A stretch of DNA of 64,000 nucleotides, from assembly GCF_024168485.1 (NCBI RefSeq), contig NZ_JALJVY010000007.1, positions 62,001-126,000 of the forward strand, read 5' to 3'. Source of the stretch: Sphingobium sp. OAS761 (GTDB taxonomy: Bacteria > Pseudomonadota > Alphaproteobacteria > Sphingomonadales > Sphingomonadaceae). The notes beneath the pieces were generated by a model. That model made no database searches. It worked only from the letters and a program-made list of their open reading frames with translations, and was not told the DNA's origin. Each line of letters opens with the position of its first letter. Within the stretch, counting starts at the first letter, position 1. Shown one piece after another: positions 38,506 through 47,064 of the stretch. The position numbers were made by a program, and so were the translations under genes.

Positions 38506-40458
38506 ATGCTCTCTGTCCTTCGTCGCATCATTCATTCCAGGTTCGGGGCGCTGTTCGCGATCCTGTTCCTGGGCGTCATCGCCGCAGCGTTCATCCTGGG
38601 CGACGTCACCAGCGGGAAGTTCGGCACCGGATCGATGCTGGGCGGCGGCACGGTCGCGAAGGCCAAGGGCTATGCGCTGACCGAGGCGGAGTTGCAGGAT
38701 CGCGTGCAGCGCGTGTTCGAAAACGCCCGGCGATCCAGCCCCGAGCTTCAGATCGCCGATTTTTTCGCGCAGGGCGGCGGCGACCAGGTCTATGACCAGC
38801 TGGTCGCGTCGCTGACGATGCGCGCCTTCGCCGACGCGCAGGGCGTGCATATCAGCAAGCGGCTGGTCGACGCGCAGATCGCGCAGATTCCCGCCTTCCA
38901 GGACGCGGCCGGCAATTTCAGCCAGGAAAATTTCCGCCAGCTGCTGGTGCGTGAGCGCATCACCGAACAGGCGCTGCGTGACGACATCAGCCGCGAGATA
39001 CTGCAACGCCAACTGCTCGGCCCGGTCGGACTGGGTGCGCGGCCGACCGAGAGCCAGGCACTGCCCTATGCGTCGCTGCTGCTGGAAAAGCGGCAGGGAT
39101 CGGTCGCCGCCATCCCCGCCGTCGCCTTCCTCGACCCCAAGGACCCGACCGACGCGCAGCTTGCCGACTTCTACAAGAAGAACGCCGCGCGCTTCACCAT
39201 CCCCGAACAGCGCCGCATCCGCTACGCCGTGATCGATGCAGAGCGGTTCGCGCAGGCGGCGCAGCCTTCAGACGCAGAGATTTCCGGTTATTACAACCAG
39301 AACAAGGCGGCCTACGCCGCGACGCAGACCCGCACCATCGAGGAGCTGGTGCTGCCGACTCAGGCGGCGGCCAAGTCCATCGCCGATCAGGTGAAGGGCG
39401 GCAAGAGCCTGTCCGCCGCCGCGCAGGGCGCCGGCCTTGCGACGTCGACCCTGTCGGACCAGACCGTGCCGCAGCTGACAAGCGCCGCCAACAAGGCGGT
39501 CGCAGACGCCGCCTTCGCCGCCGGGCAAGGCGATCTGGTCGGGCCGATCCGCGCGCCGCTGGGATGGCTGGTGGTGCGGGTGACGGCGGTCAAGGAAACG
39601 CCGGCCAAGGCGCTGGACGCCGTGCGCGGCGACATTGTCGACACGCTGCGCGCGCAGAAGGAAAAGCAGTTGCTGGCCGATTTCACCGGCAAGCTGGAGG
39701 ACCAGATCGGCGACGGCGACAGTTTCGAGCAGGTGGTCAAGGACAACGGCCTGAAGCTGGAGACCAGCCCGGCGCTGCTGTCGACCGGCAAGCAGGCGAA
39801 GGATCAGGCCTATGTGCCGTCCGACGACGTCAAGCCGCTGCTGGCGCCGGTCTTTGCGATGAGTGCGGACGACGATGCGCAGCTGGTTCCGATCACGGCG
39901 GACAAGCGCTATGCGCTGGTCGCGCCCGGCGAGATCATCGCCGCCGCACCGCCGCCGCTGGCGGAGGTCAAGTCGCTGATCGTCGCCGCATACAAGCTGG
40001 ACGCGGGCAACCAGAAGGCCAAGAAGCTGGCCGAGGATATCCGCGCCAAGGTCGCCAAGGGCGCCAAGCTGGCCGACGCCATCGCGCAGTCCGGCGTGCG
40101 GCTGCCCCCGCCGCAGCAGCTTGGCGGCACCCGCGCCGAGATCATGCGCGGCGAGCAGCGCCCGCCCGCCGAAGTGGCGATCCTGTTTTCCATGGCGGAA
40201 AACACGGTCAAGACGCTGCCGATCAGCCAGGGGCGCGGTTATTTCGTCGTGCAGCTGAACAAGATCGATCCGGGCGACGCGAGCAAGCAGCCCGAAGTGG
40301 TCAAGCAGTTGCGCGACGAGCTGGGCCGTGCCACCGGCGAGGAATATGCCCAGCAGTTCGAGCGCGCGATCGAGAAGGAACTGGGCGTGACCCGCAACCC
40401 GAAGGCCGTCGCGCAGGCGCGTCAGGCACTGGCCGCCACCAGCAGCGGCGCGCAGTAA
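38506..40458 (+). CDS. ppiD: Periplasmic chaperone/peptidyl-prolyl isomerase PpiD-like
   Basis: A 650-residue inner-membrane-anchored periplasmic folding factor. The N-terminus has one membrane helix (FGALFAILFLGVIAAAFILG, about 13-32), then a SurA-N-like helical domain (ELQDRVQRVFENARR; RLVDAQIAQIPAFQD, NFRQLLVRERITEQALRDDI), a central parvulin-like region with degenerate signature (GDLVGPIRAPLGWLVVRVTA) and a second parvulin-like copy near FSMAENTVKTLPISQGRGYF. It helps nascent secreted proteins leaving the Sec translocon. One base separates its stop from the trpE start, so the two are coupled. Confidence 0.92.
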   Translation: MLSVLRRIIHSRFGALFAILFLGVIAAAFILGDVTSGKFGTGSMLGGGTVAKAKGYALTEAELQDRVQRVFENARRSSPELQIADFFAQGGGDQVYDQLVASLTMRAFADAQGVHISKRLVDAQIAQIPAFQDAAGNFSQENFRQLLVRERITEQALRDDISREILQRQLLGPVGLGARPTESQALPYASLLLEKRQGSVAAIPAVAFLDPKDPTDAQLADFYKKNAARFTIPEQRRIRYAVIDAERFAQAAQPSDAEISGYYNQNKAAYAATQTRTIEELVLPTQAAAKSIADQVKGGKSLSAAAQGAGLATSTLSDQTVPQLTSAANKAVADAAFAAGQGDLVGPIRAPLGWLVVRVTAVKETPAKALDAVRGDIVDTLRAQKEKQLLADFTGKLEDQIGDGDSFEQVVKDNGLKLETSPALLSTGKQAKDQAYVPSDDVKPLLAPVFAMSADDDAQLVPITADKRYALVAPGEIIAAAPPPLAEVKSLIVAAYKLDAGNQKAKKLAEDIRAKVAKGAKLADAIAQSGVRLPPPQQLGGTRAEIMRGEQRPPAEVAILFSMAENTVKTLPISQGRGYFVVQLNKIDPGDASKQPEVVKQLRDELGRATGEEYAQQFERAIEKELGVTRNPKAVAQARQALAATSSGAQ

Positions 40459-40459
40459 C

Positions 40460-41980
40460 ATGGCGAACCGGGGGGCGGCGGACGGCGTGGCATCGGCGCG
40501 CGCGGCACTGGCACGCGGCGAGTCCGCGCTGGTGTGGCGACGGCAGGTCGCGGATACCGACACGCCAATTTCCGCCGCGCTCAAGCTGTTCGAGGCCGAC
40601 CGGGGCGACTATCTGCTCGAATCGGTCGAGGGCGGCGCGGTGCGCGGCCGGTACAGCCTGATCGGGCTGGCGCCCGACCTGGTCTTTCGCGTGGAAGGCG
40701 ACAGGGCGGAGATCAACCGCCAGTGGACCACCGACCGCGACGCCTTCGTCCCGGAAAGCGCCGGTGCGCTCGCCGCGCTGCGCGCACTGGTGGCGGAATG
40801 CCGGGCGGAGATGGACCCCGGCCTTCCCAATGCACTCGCCTGCCTGGTCGGCTATTTCGGCTATGAGACGGTCGGACTGGTCGAAAAGCTGCCCCGCCCC
40901 GCACCCAATCCGATCGGCGTGCCCGACATGCTGTTCGTCCGGCCGACCGTCATCCTGGTGTTCGACCGACTGGCCGATGCGCTCTACATCGTGTCGCCGG
41001 TGTGGAAGGGCAGCTTCACCGATCCCGACAAAGCGATCGCGGCCGCGCTGGAACGGATCGACGCCACCGCCGCCCGGCTGGCCGCGCCCCTGCCGGACAT
41101 GCCCGTCCCCGCCGACATCGCCGATGTGGCGGTGACGCCCGTACTGGAGCCGGGGCGCTACGCGCATATGGTAGACGCGGCGAAGGACTATATCGTCGCG
41201 GGCGACATATTCCAGGTGGTGCTGGCGCAGCGTTTCACCAGCCCCTTCACCCTGCCCCCGATCGCGCTCTATCGCGCGCTGCGGCGGATCAACCCGTCGC
41301 CGTTCCTCTATTATCTTGACCTGCCCGGCTTTGCCCTGATCGGATCGAGCCCGGAAATTCTGGTGCGCGCGCGCGACAGCGAGGTGACGATCCGCCCGAT
41401 CGCCGGCACCCGGCCGCGCGGCAGGACGGCGGTGGAGGATGCCGCCAACCGCGAAAGCCTGCTCGCCGATCCCAAGGAGCGGGCCGAGCATCTGATGCTG
41501 CTGGACCTGGGCCGCAACGATGTCGGCCGAGTCGCCGCCGCCGGCAGCGTGACCGTGACGGACAGCTATAGCGTCGAATTCTACAGTCATGTGATGCACA
41601 TCGTGTCGAACGTGGTCGGACGTCTGGCCGACGACAAGGACGCGATCGACGCCCTGTTCGCCGGCTTTCCGGCAGGCACCGTGTCGGGCGCGCCCAAGGT
41701 CCGCGCCTGCGAGATCATCGCCGAACTGGAGCCGGAAACGCGCGGCGCCTATGCCGGCGGGGTCGGCTATTTCGGCCCGGACGGCAATATGGACAGCTGC
41801 ATCGTGCTGCGCACCGCCGTGCTGAAGGACGGCGTCATGCATGTGCAGGCGGGTGCGGGCATCGTAGCGGATTCGAACGCGGACTATGAACAGCGCGAAT
41901 GCGAGGCGAAGAGCGGCGCATTGCTGGCCGCCGCGCGCGAAGCCGTGAGCGTGTCGCGGGAAGCCCGGTTCGGGCAGTAG
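40460..41980 (+). CDS. trpE: Anthranilate synthase component I
   Basis: It makes anthranilate from chorismate with the TrpG amidotransferase, starting tryptophan synthesis. The 506-residue protein has the feedback-site motif DYLLESVEGG (LLES, about 52-55), the chorismate-binding core with AGDIFQVVLAQRFTSPF, PFLYYLDLPGFALIGSSPEI, PIAGTRPRG, DLGRNDVGRVAAAGSV and GTVSGAPKVRACEI. The LLES motif separates it from PabB. No trpG, trpD or trpC lies in the window, so the pathway is split. Confidence 0.96.
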   Translation: MANRGAADGVASARAALARGESALVWRRQVADTDTPISAALKLFEADRGDYLLESVEGGAVRGRYSLIGLAPDLVFRVEGDRAEINRQWTTDRDAFVPESAGALAALRALVAECRAEMDPGLPNALACLVGYFGYETVGLVEKLPRPAPNPIGVPDMLFVRPTVILVFDRLADALYIVSPVWKGSFTDPDKAIAAALERIDATAARLAAPLPDMPVPADIADVAVTPVLEPGRYAHMVDAAKDYIVAGDIFQVVLAQRFTSPFTLPPIALYRALRRINPSPFLYYLDLPGFALIGSSPEILVRARDSEVTIRPIAGTRPRGRTAVEDAANRESLLADPKERAEHLMLLDLGRNDVGRVAAAGSVTVTDSYSVEFYSHVMHIVSNVVGRLADDKDAIDALFAGFPAGTVSGAPKVRACEIIAELEPETRGAYAGGVGYFGPDGNMDSCIVLRTAVLKDGVMHVQAGAGIVADSNADYEQRECEAKSGALLAAAREAVSVSREARFGQ

Positions 41981-41981
41981 G

Positions 41982-42707
41982 TCAGCGGCAGACGCGGCCG
42001 CCCAGCGCGCCGCGTTCCGCCTGGTCCAGGTGGAAATGATCGCGATGCGCCGCGTTGTAATCGGGTGACAGCACCGTCGAGAAGAGGCCGCACGCCCCGT
42101 CGCGCACGGCGTGCAGGAAGGCGGCGTCCCGGCCCTGCCCTGCCCAGTCATTCACCACGCTGACCCGCCGGCCGTCCTTCAGCACGAAGGCTGCGATGTC
42201 GATCGCGTCCGCCGTCGCATGTTCGCTGAACGCGCCTTCGCTGCGGCCATAGAGGCGACGGCAGCTATAACTGCCGAAATGCGCCACCGTCCGGACCGGC
42301 TGACCGAAGACATGTTGCGCCGCGGGCTGGACGACATGCCATTCCCAAAGTTTCAGCGCCGCCGCCACCGGGCAGGACGGCGCGACCGAGGCCGGGGAAA
42401 GCGCTATCGCGTCGGCGCCGAGGCGCAGCCGCACCGCGTCGGCATGGCGGCACTGGCCCGTGCCTCCCGGCGCGACGGGCGCATAGGCGACACCGGCGCG
42501 GTCGAGCAGCGCCCTGCACCGCGCGGCGTCGCCGGTCAGCGCCGCCAGCTTGCGCCCGGTGAACAGACCGATCGGCCGTTCCAGGTCGAGATCGGTCCAG
42601 GGCAGGTCCTGCGGCCTGTGCCCCAGCCAGGCATAGGCGAGCAATGCCAGTGCGAGGCAGGCAATCAGCAGAAAGACCCGGCGGAGGACAAGATGAAGGC
42701 GACGCAT
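41982..42707 (-). CDS. Extensin-like C-terminal domain protein, membrane-anchored
   Basis: A 241-residue protein with one N-terminal membrane helix (VFLLIACLALALLAYAWLG) and an extensin-like (COG3921-type) periplasmic domain: WHVVQPAAQHVFGQPVRTV, HFGSYSCRRLYGR, SEHATADAIDIAAFVLKDGR and HRDHFHLDQAERG. The H-x-x-A-x-A-x-D and H-F-H residues resemble the zinc ligands of LAS-type peptidoglycan peptidases, so a cell-wall role is plausible. Paired cysteines could form disulfides. It converges on trpE and is followed closely by the Nudix gene upstream (3 bases). Confidence 0.87.
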   Translation of the reverse strand: MRRLHLVLRRVFLLIACLALALLAYAWLGHRPQDLPWTDLDLERPIGLFTGRKLAALTGDAARCRALLDRAGVAYAPVAPGGTGQCRHADAVRLRLGADAIALSPASVAPSCPVAAALKLWEWHVVQPAAQHVFGQPVRTVAHFGSYSCRRLYGRSEGAFSEHATADAIDIAAFVLKDGRRVSVVNDWAGQGRDAAFLHAVRDGACGLFSTVLSPDYNAAHRDHFHLDQAERGALGGRVCR

Positions 42708-42710
42708 CGC

Positions 42711-43481
42711 CTAGCCGCGCTGCACCCGGCGCATCGGTTCCGAGGTAACGGGGTAGCCCAGATGATCGGGGATGCACAGACAGGTTTCACCGTCCCTTTC
42801 CTCCTGCCAGGGCCGGATCTTTTCGACCGGGAAAGCGGCCGCATGGGCGACCATGTCGGCATGGGAGGCGAAGGGGGCGAGGCGTTCGAGGTTACGACGG
42901 GTCGGAAAGATGATCCGCCCCTCCCCCGCGTCGCAAAGGGACAGCGTGTCGGCGGCGCTACCCCACAGCAGCCGCACATTTTCGGTCGTGTCGACGCTGG
43001 CCACCTGCCCTTCGGGCGCGCGTGCCAGGTAAAAACGCGTATCGAATATGCGCGTCGCCCGCTCGAACGGCGCGGGGTGCCAGCGGGCGAAGGGGACGAG
43101 TTGATCCAGCGCGAGGCCGATATCATGCCGGGTCAGCAGCGCGCCAAGCGGCTGGCCGTCATGCAGCCCGTCGCGAAGCCGCAACAGGGCGGCGGCATCG
43201 ACCGCCCCGACAAGGCCGACACCGATGCCGGCCTCCTCTATCGCTTCCCGGATCGCGGCGATCCGGCTCGCCGCTTCGTCCTGCGGCAGGCCGTGGTCTG
43301 TTTCAAGGGCCAGCGCGCGGTCGGCATCGTCCACCGCGCCGCCGGGAAAGACCAGCGCCCCGGCCGCGAACGCCAAGGTCGGCGCCCGCTGCACCATCAG
43401 CAATGATGGCATGGCGCCGGGCCGGTCCCGCACGATCACCACTGTCGCGGCCGGCCGGTCCAGAGTCGATGACTGTGTCAT
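42711..43481 (-). CDS. Nudix hydrolase with extended Nudix box (NUDT19-like)
   Basis: A 256-residue protein from ATG 43481, preceded by AGGAATT. It begins with ATVVIVRDRPGAMPSLLMVQR and AFAAGALVFPGGAVDDADRA, then the core AAIREAIEEAGIGVGLVG. The Nudix box is split by an insertion of about 20 residues between the GG and REA..EE parts, as in the NUDT19/RP2-like family that includes CoA-diphosphate hydrolases. Probable hydrolysis of a nucleoside diphosphate derivative; substrate unknown. It is coupled with the extensin-like gene. Confidence 0.85.
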   Translation of the reverse strand: MTQSSTLDRPAATVVIVRDRPGAMPSLLMVQRAPTLAFAAGALVFPGGAVDDADRALALETDHGLPQDEAASRIAAIREAIEEAGIGVGLVGAVDAAALLRLRDGLHDGQPLGALLTRHDIGLALDQLVPFARWHPAPFERATRIFDTRFYLARAPEGQVASVDTTENVRLLWGSAADTLSLCDAGEGRIIFPTRRNLERLAPFASHADMVAHAAAFPVEKIRPWQEERDGETCLCIPDHLGYPVTSEPMRRVQRG

Positions 43482-43761
43482 TGCAATTCCTGTGTCATGG
43501 CCTTGCCCTACGACGCTTTTCCGTCCGGGCGAAACCCTGCGGCCGCGGACTTGCGACAAAAAATGCCCTGGAACGCGTCCGCAGGGACCGTGATCGCGAC
43601 GCGGCGCCCGATGCCCGAGCGGATTTGTGCCCGCGGCCAGCGACAACAGCGCACAAGACTATGGCGGAGATACCCCGGATGCCGAGGCGAAAACACGCTG
43701 AAGAGTCGGATGGAGCCCCGGTTCCAAACCCATAACCGAAGGCGAAACCAATTCCGAGAAT

Positions 43762-43837
<76 letters not shown>

Positions 43838-43852
43838 TTGAAGGAGCGCTGC

Positions 43853-43880
43853 CTATAAGCGAGCCATCTGTGCCATGCAA
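43853..43880 (-). promoter_or_regulatory. Promoter of tRNA-Ala
   Basis: On the minus strand TTGCAT (43880-43875) and TTATAG (43858-43853) are 16 bases apart, with transcription expected about 9 bases before the tRNA 5' end. A perfect 12-base palindrome TTTTGCGCAAAA (43886-43897) stands immediately upstream of the -35 element and could be a regulator site. Confidence 0.6.
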
Positions 43881-44083
43881 CGGTGTTTTGCGCAAAAATT
43901 CGGAGGGCCGCCCATGCCCGGTCGGCGTAGCCGGGAAGCGCGAAAATCCGCCAGCGGCGAAGCGAGGCTGCACCCGGATATTACTCCTGCGTAACGCCCG
44001 GAACGATGCCCGCGCCCGCACATTGAAGGGGGGACGGTGCCGCAAGGATGCCGCCTCCAAGACGCAGACGAAGGAGAAGGACA

Positions 44084-45001
44084 ATGGGTTACCAAGGCGC
44101 ACGCCGCTATGGTGATGATCGCTATTCGGCCGGATGGGACCGCGGCGACGATCGCTACCGCCGGGACAGGCGCGAAGAGCGCGGCTATCGATATGGCACG
44201 CGCGGCCAATTCGACAGTCCCGACTATCGCCGTGGACCCGATAGCTACGATCCCGACGAGCGCGGGTTTTTCGACCGGGCGGGAGACGAGATCCGCAGCT
44301 GGTTCGGCGACGAGGAAGCCGAGCGCCGCCGTGAATATGACGAATATTATAATCGCCCCTACGGCGATCCGCGCGACCCGTCGAGCCGTGTCGGCTTCGC
44401 GTCCGCCTCGCGCAGCGACAGCTACCTCCCCAATCGCGGCTATGCGCCCTACACCAGCGAGCGGAGCGGCTTCGGCAGCGAAGATCATGGCTATCGCACC
44501 CGCGCATTCGGCCCGGCGCAGGATCACGGGTCGCACCATGACAGCAACTATCACGCGTGGCGGCAACAGCGCATCGACGAGCTGGATCGCGACTATGCCG
44601 AATATCAGAACGAGAACCGGTCGCGGTTCAACTCTGAATTCGGCACCTGGCGCAATCGTCGCAGCGAACAGCGTCAGGCCCTGGCCCAGGTGAAGGAACA
44701 TATGGAAGTCGTCGGCAGCGACGGCGAACATGTCGGCACCGTCGACAAATGCCGGGGCGACCGCATCATCCTGACCAAGAACGACCAGGATGCCGGCGGC
44801 GTGCACCATTCCATCCCGTCGCGGTGGATCAAGTCGGTCGACGCGACGCGTGTGACCATCGAAAAGACCGCCGAGGAAGCGCAGGACGCATGGCGCACCG
44901 AGCGCGAACAGGGCGCGATGTTCGGCCGTGACGAACGCAGTCCGAACGGGCGCGAAAATGGTCTGACGAGCGGCGGCTACGTGGCCGGCCGCTACCGCTG
45001 A
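44084..45001 (+). CDS. DUF2171 protein with SWFGD segment
   Basis: A 305-residue, highly polar protein, rich in Arg, Asp, Tyr and Gly. ATG 44084 is preceded by AAGGAGAAGGA. The first 90 residues are low-complexity (RYGDDRYSAGWDRGDDRYRR); then comes IRSWFGDEEAERRREYDEYY, the SWFGD motif of sphingomonad surface/stress proteins. The C-terminal part (about 215-285) is a DUF2171/PRC-barrel-like domain: MEVVGSDGEHVGTVDKCRGD and IPSRWIKSVDATRVTIEKTA. No signal peptide is seen. Function unknown; DUF2171 proteins in this group are often stress-induced. A clear terminator follows. Confidence 0.85.
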   Translation: MGYQGARRYGDDRYSAGWDRGDDRYRRDRREERGYRYGTRGQFDSPDYRRGPDSYDPDERGFFDRAGDEIRSWFGDEEAERRREYDEYYNRPYGDPRDPSSRVGFASASRSDSYLPNRGYAPYTSERSGFGSEDHGYRTRAFGPAQDHGSHHDSNYHAWRQQRIDELDRDYAEYQNENRSRFNSEFGTWRNRRSEQRQALAQVKEHMEVVGSDGEHVGTVDKCRGDRIILTKNDQDAGGVHHSIPSRWIKSVDATRVTIEKTAEEAQDAWRTEREQGAMFGRDERSPNGRENGLTSGGYVAGRYR

Positions 45002-45022
45002 TCAGCAGCAACGACGATATGG

Positions 45023-45058
45023 AAGGCCCGGCCGATGCGCCGGGCCTTCTGTTTGTTT
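45023..45058 (+). terminator. Intrinsic terminator after the DUF2171 gene
   Basis: Stem AAGGCCCGGC (45023-45032)/GCCGGGCCTT (45039-45048), 6-base loop, followed by CTGTTTGTTT. A textbook rho-independent terminator 20 bases past the stop. Confidence 0.9.
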
Positions 45059-45068
45059 CATGCCGCCT

Positions 45069-45860
45069 TCATGGCCGTGCCGGGCGAAGATCGCGCTCCT
45101 CGACCAGGCGCCTTTCGCCCATGACCATTCTGCGCACCTGGTGCTCCACCAGTCCGGTGGCGCCGGAGAGGCGATAGTGCATCGTGACATCCACCCCGTT
45201 CCCGGCGAGGACTTCCTCCAGTTCAAGCTGATCGCCGCTCCGTCCCTTGACATGCAAGACCCCCTCGACCGACACTGGCCGACCAAGTGGCGACCCGGCC
45301 ACCGTCCTGACCCCCCGCCCCGTGGCGTCATCCACATTGCCGCCGGCAAAGAGCAGCAAGGGCTGATATTCGCCGGCAAGCAGGGCAAGGCGGGATTGAG
45401 GAGCAAGGCCGGCAAAAAGAGCCTGTACCGCCACGCCGGCGCGATGGCGCGGCGTGTCCGGCGCGAATGTCCCGATCATCCGCGCCAGGCCCGATTCGAC
45501 GCTCGCCCACACCTGATCCATGTCGTCCAGGGACTGGATATGCCCCTGGGCGTCCAGTCGAAAATGCATCTCCACGCCGACAAGCGGGGTCAGCGCCGCA
45601 CGGAAGGGCTCCGCCGCGGCAGGCGGCGCGTCGCTGTCAATCGCGACCAGCGTCGCTTGCAACCGGTAACCGTCGCCATCACGCGTGAAGCGTAGCGACC
45701 GCGTCGCGGTAAACCGGCGCATTGCCGATTCAATCGTACGGCTTTGATCGACGCGGTAGACGAGCGACCGGTCGACCGGCGGGGAGAATGGAATGGCGAC
45801 GATGTCGGCGCCGGCCGATGCGGCCGTCATCGCCGCCGCCATCATGGACAGGACTTTCAA
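45069..45860 (-). CDS. Exported protein of unknown function
   Basis: A 263-residue protein without a recognised family. I choose a TTG start at 45860 because it gives a signal peptide MKVLSMMAAAMTAASAGA; ATG 45845 would give a shorter one. The mature part begins DIVAIPFSPPVDRSLVYRVD and has alternating beta-type segments: RRFTATRSLRFTRDGDGYRL, VEMHFRLDAQGHIQSLDDMD and TVAGSPLGRPVSVEGVLHVK, and ends GLVEHQVRRMVMGERRLVEE. It looks like a periplasmic beta-structured protein, perhaps lipocalin-like. It lies 32 bases after the heme A synthase stop on the same strand. Confidence 0.65.
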   Translation of the reverse strand: MKVLSMMAAAMTAASAGADIVAIPFSPPVDRSLVYRVDQSRTIESAMRRFTATRSLRFTRDGDGYRLQATLVAIDSDAPPAAAEPFRAALTPLVGVEMHFRLDAQGHIQSLDDMDQVWASVESGLARMIGTFAPDTPRHRAGVAVQALFAGLAPQSRLALLAGEYQPLLLFAGGNVDDATGRGVRTVAGSPLGRPVSVEGVLHVKGRSGDQLELEEVLAGNGVDVTMHYRLSGATGLVEHQVRRMVMGERRLVEERDLRPARP

Positions 45861-45892
45861 GGCAGGCCCGCACAATCTGGCGGCAGGCACCG

Positions 45893-46927
45893 TTACGCAG
45901 CCTTGCGACCAACGGCATGGGCGCCCCACGCGGCGCTGGCGACGACCAGCGCGCCGACGGCCTGATGCAGCACCGCCAGCGGCAGGGCGATACCGCTCAC
46001 CACCGTCAGGATACCAAGCAATATCTGTGTGCCCACCGTCGCATTGATCGCTATCGACGGCCCGCGCCAGCCCGCCCGCCGGGCGCGCCGCGCCAGCATG
46101 ACCAGGGCCAGTGCGGCGATCCACGCCCACCAGCGATGGATGAAGTGGACGAGATAGGGGTCGCTCGACAGCGTCGCCCAGAAGGAGCCGCCCCAGTCGA
46201 TTCCTTCCGGGACGAAATGGTCGTTCATCAAGGGCCATGTGCTGGACACATAGCCCGCATCGAGCCCGGCGGTGAAGGCCCCGAACATCAACTGGACGAA
46301 CAGCGCCAGCAACGTCAGCAGCGCGGCGCCGCGCATCCGGGCCGGCCGCGCATGGGGATGACGCGCCAGCGCGAACAGGTCCAGCGCCGTCCAGATCAGC
46401 CCGCCCATGATGAAAAGGGCGGTCAGCAGATGCACCGCCAGACGATAATGGCTGACATCGGTGCGCACCGACAGGCCCGATTCCACCATCCACCAGCCGA
46501 TCGCTCCCTGAAGCCCGCCCAGCGCCAGCAGCGCGACGAGGCGCCAGCCATAGCCTGCCGGGATCGCGCGCTTCCAGGCGAACCAGAGCAGCGGCAAGGC
46601 GAAAGCCATGCCGATCAGCCGGCCGAGCAGGCGATGCGTCCATTCCCAGAAGAATATGAACTGGAAATCGGACAGGCTCATGCCCCGGTTGATTTCGCGA
46701 TATTCGGGAATCTGCTGATACAGGCGGAACGCCTCCATCCACTGATCATGGGTAAGCGGCGGGATGGCGCCGGTGATCGGTTTCCACTGGGTGATGGACA
46801 GTCCGGATTCGGTCAGACGGGTGATGCCGCCGACGACGACCATGCAAAAGACCAGCGCTGCCACAACGAGAAGCCACCAGGCCAGGGCGCGGGGTCGCGC
46901 GGTGGGTGCGGGTGCAAAACGCGTCAT
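45893..46927 (-). CDS. ctaA: Heme A synthase (COX15/CtaA type)
   Basis: It oxidises the C8 methyl of heme O to give heme A for cytochrome aa3 oxidase. The 344-residue membrane protein has eight predicted helices in two similar halves. Key segments: VVVGGITRLTESGLSITQWK, FIFFWEWTHRLLGRLIGMAF (heme-ligand His), VSHYRLAVHLLTALFIMGGL, VHFIHRWWAWIAALALVMLA and LPLAVLHQAVGALVVASAA. It is divergent from the hybrid kinase gene; no other cytochrome oxidase genes lie nearby. Confidence 0.95.
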   Translation of the reverse strand: MTRFAPAPTARPRALAWWLLVVAALVFCMVVVGGITRLTESGLSITQWKPITGAIPPLTHDQWMEAFRLYQQIPEYREINRGMSLSDFQFIFFWEWTHRLLGRLIGMAFALPLLWFAWKRAIPAGYGWRLVALLALGGLQGAIGWWMVESGLSVRTDVSHYRLAVHLLTALFIMGGLIWTALDLFALARHPHARPARMRGAALLTLLALFVQLMFGAFTAGLDAGYVSSTWPLMNDHFVPEGIDWGGSFWATLSSDPYLVHFIHRWWAWIAALALVMLARRARRAGWRGPSIAINATVGTQILLGILTVVSGIALPLAVLHQAVGALVVASAAWGAHAVGRKAA

Positions 46928-47064
46928 CGGCGGTCACATGCGCCGATGCCCGTGCCGTTACAAGAGTGCATTTTAATGTACAAATATCTTTTCATCCTAA
47001 CAGGATGGAAACATTAGCGCGACGGGACGTATCGTTTCCGATCGGGTCGGGGGGCTGAACAATT

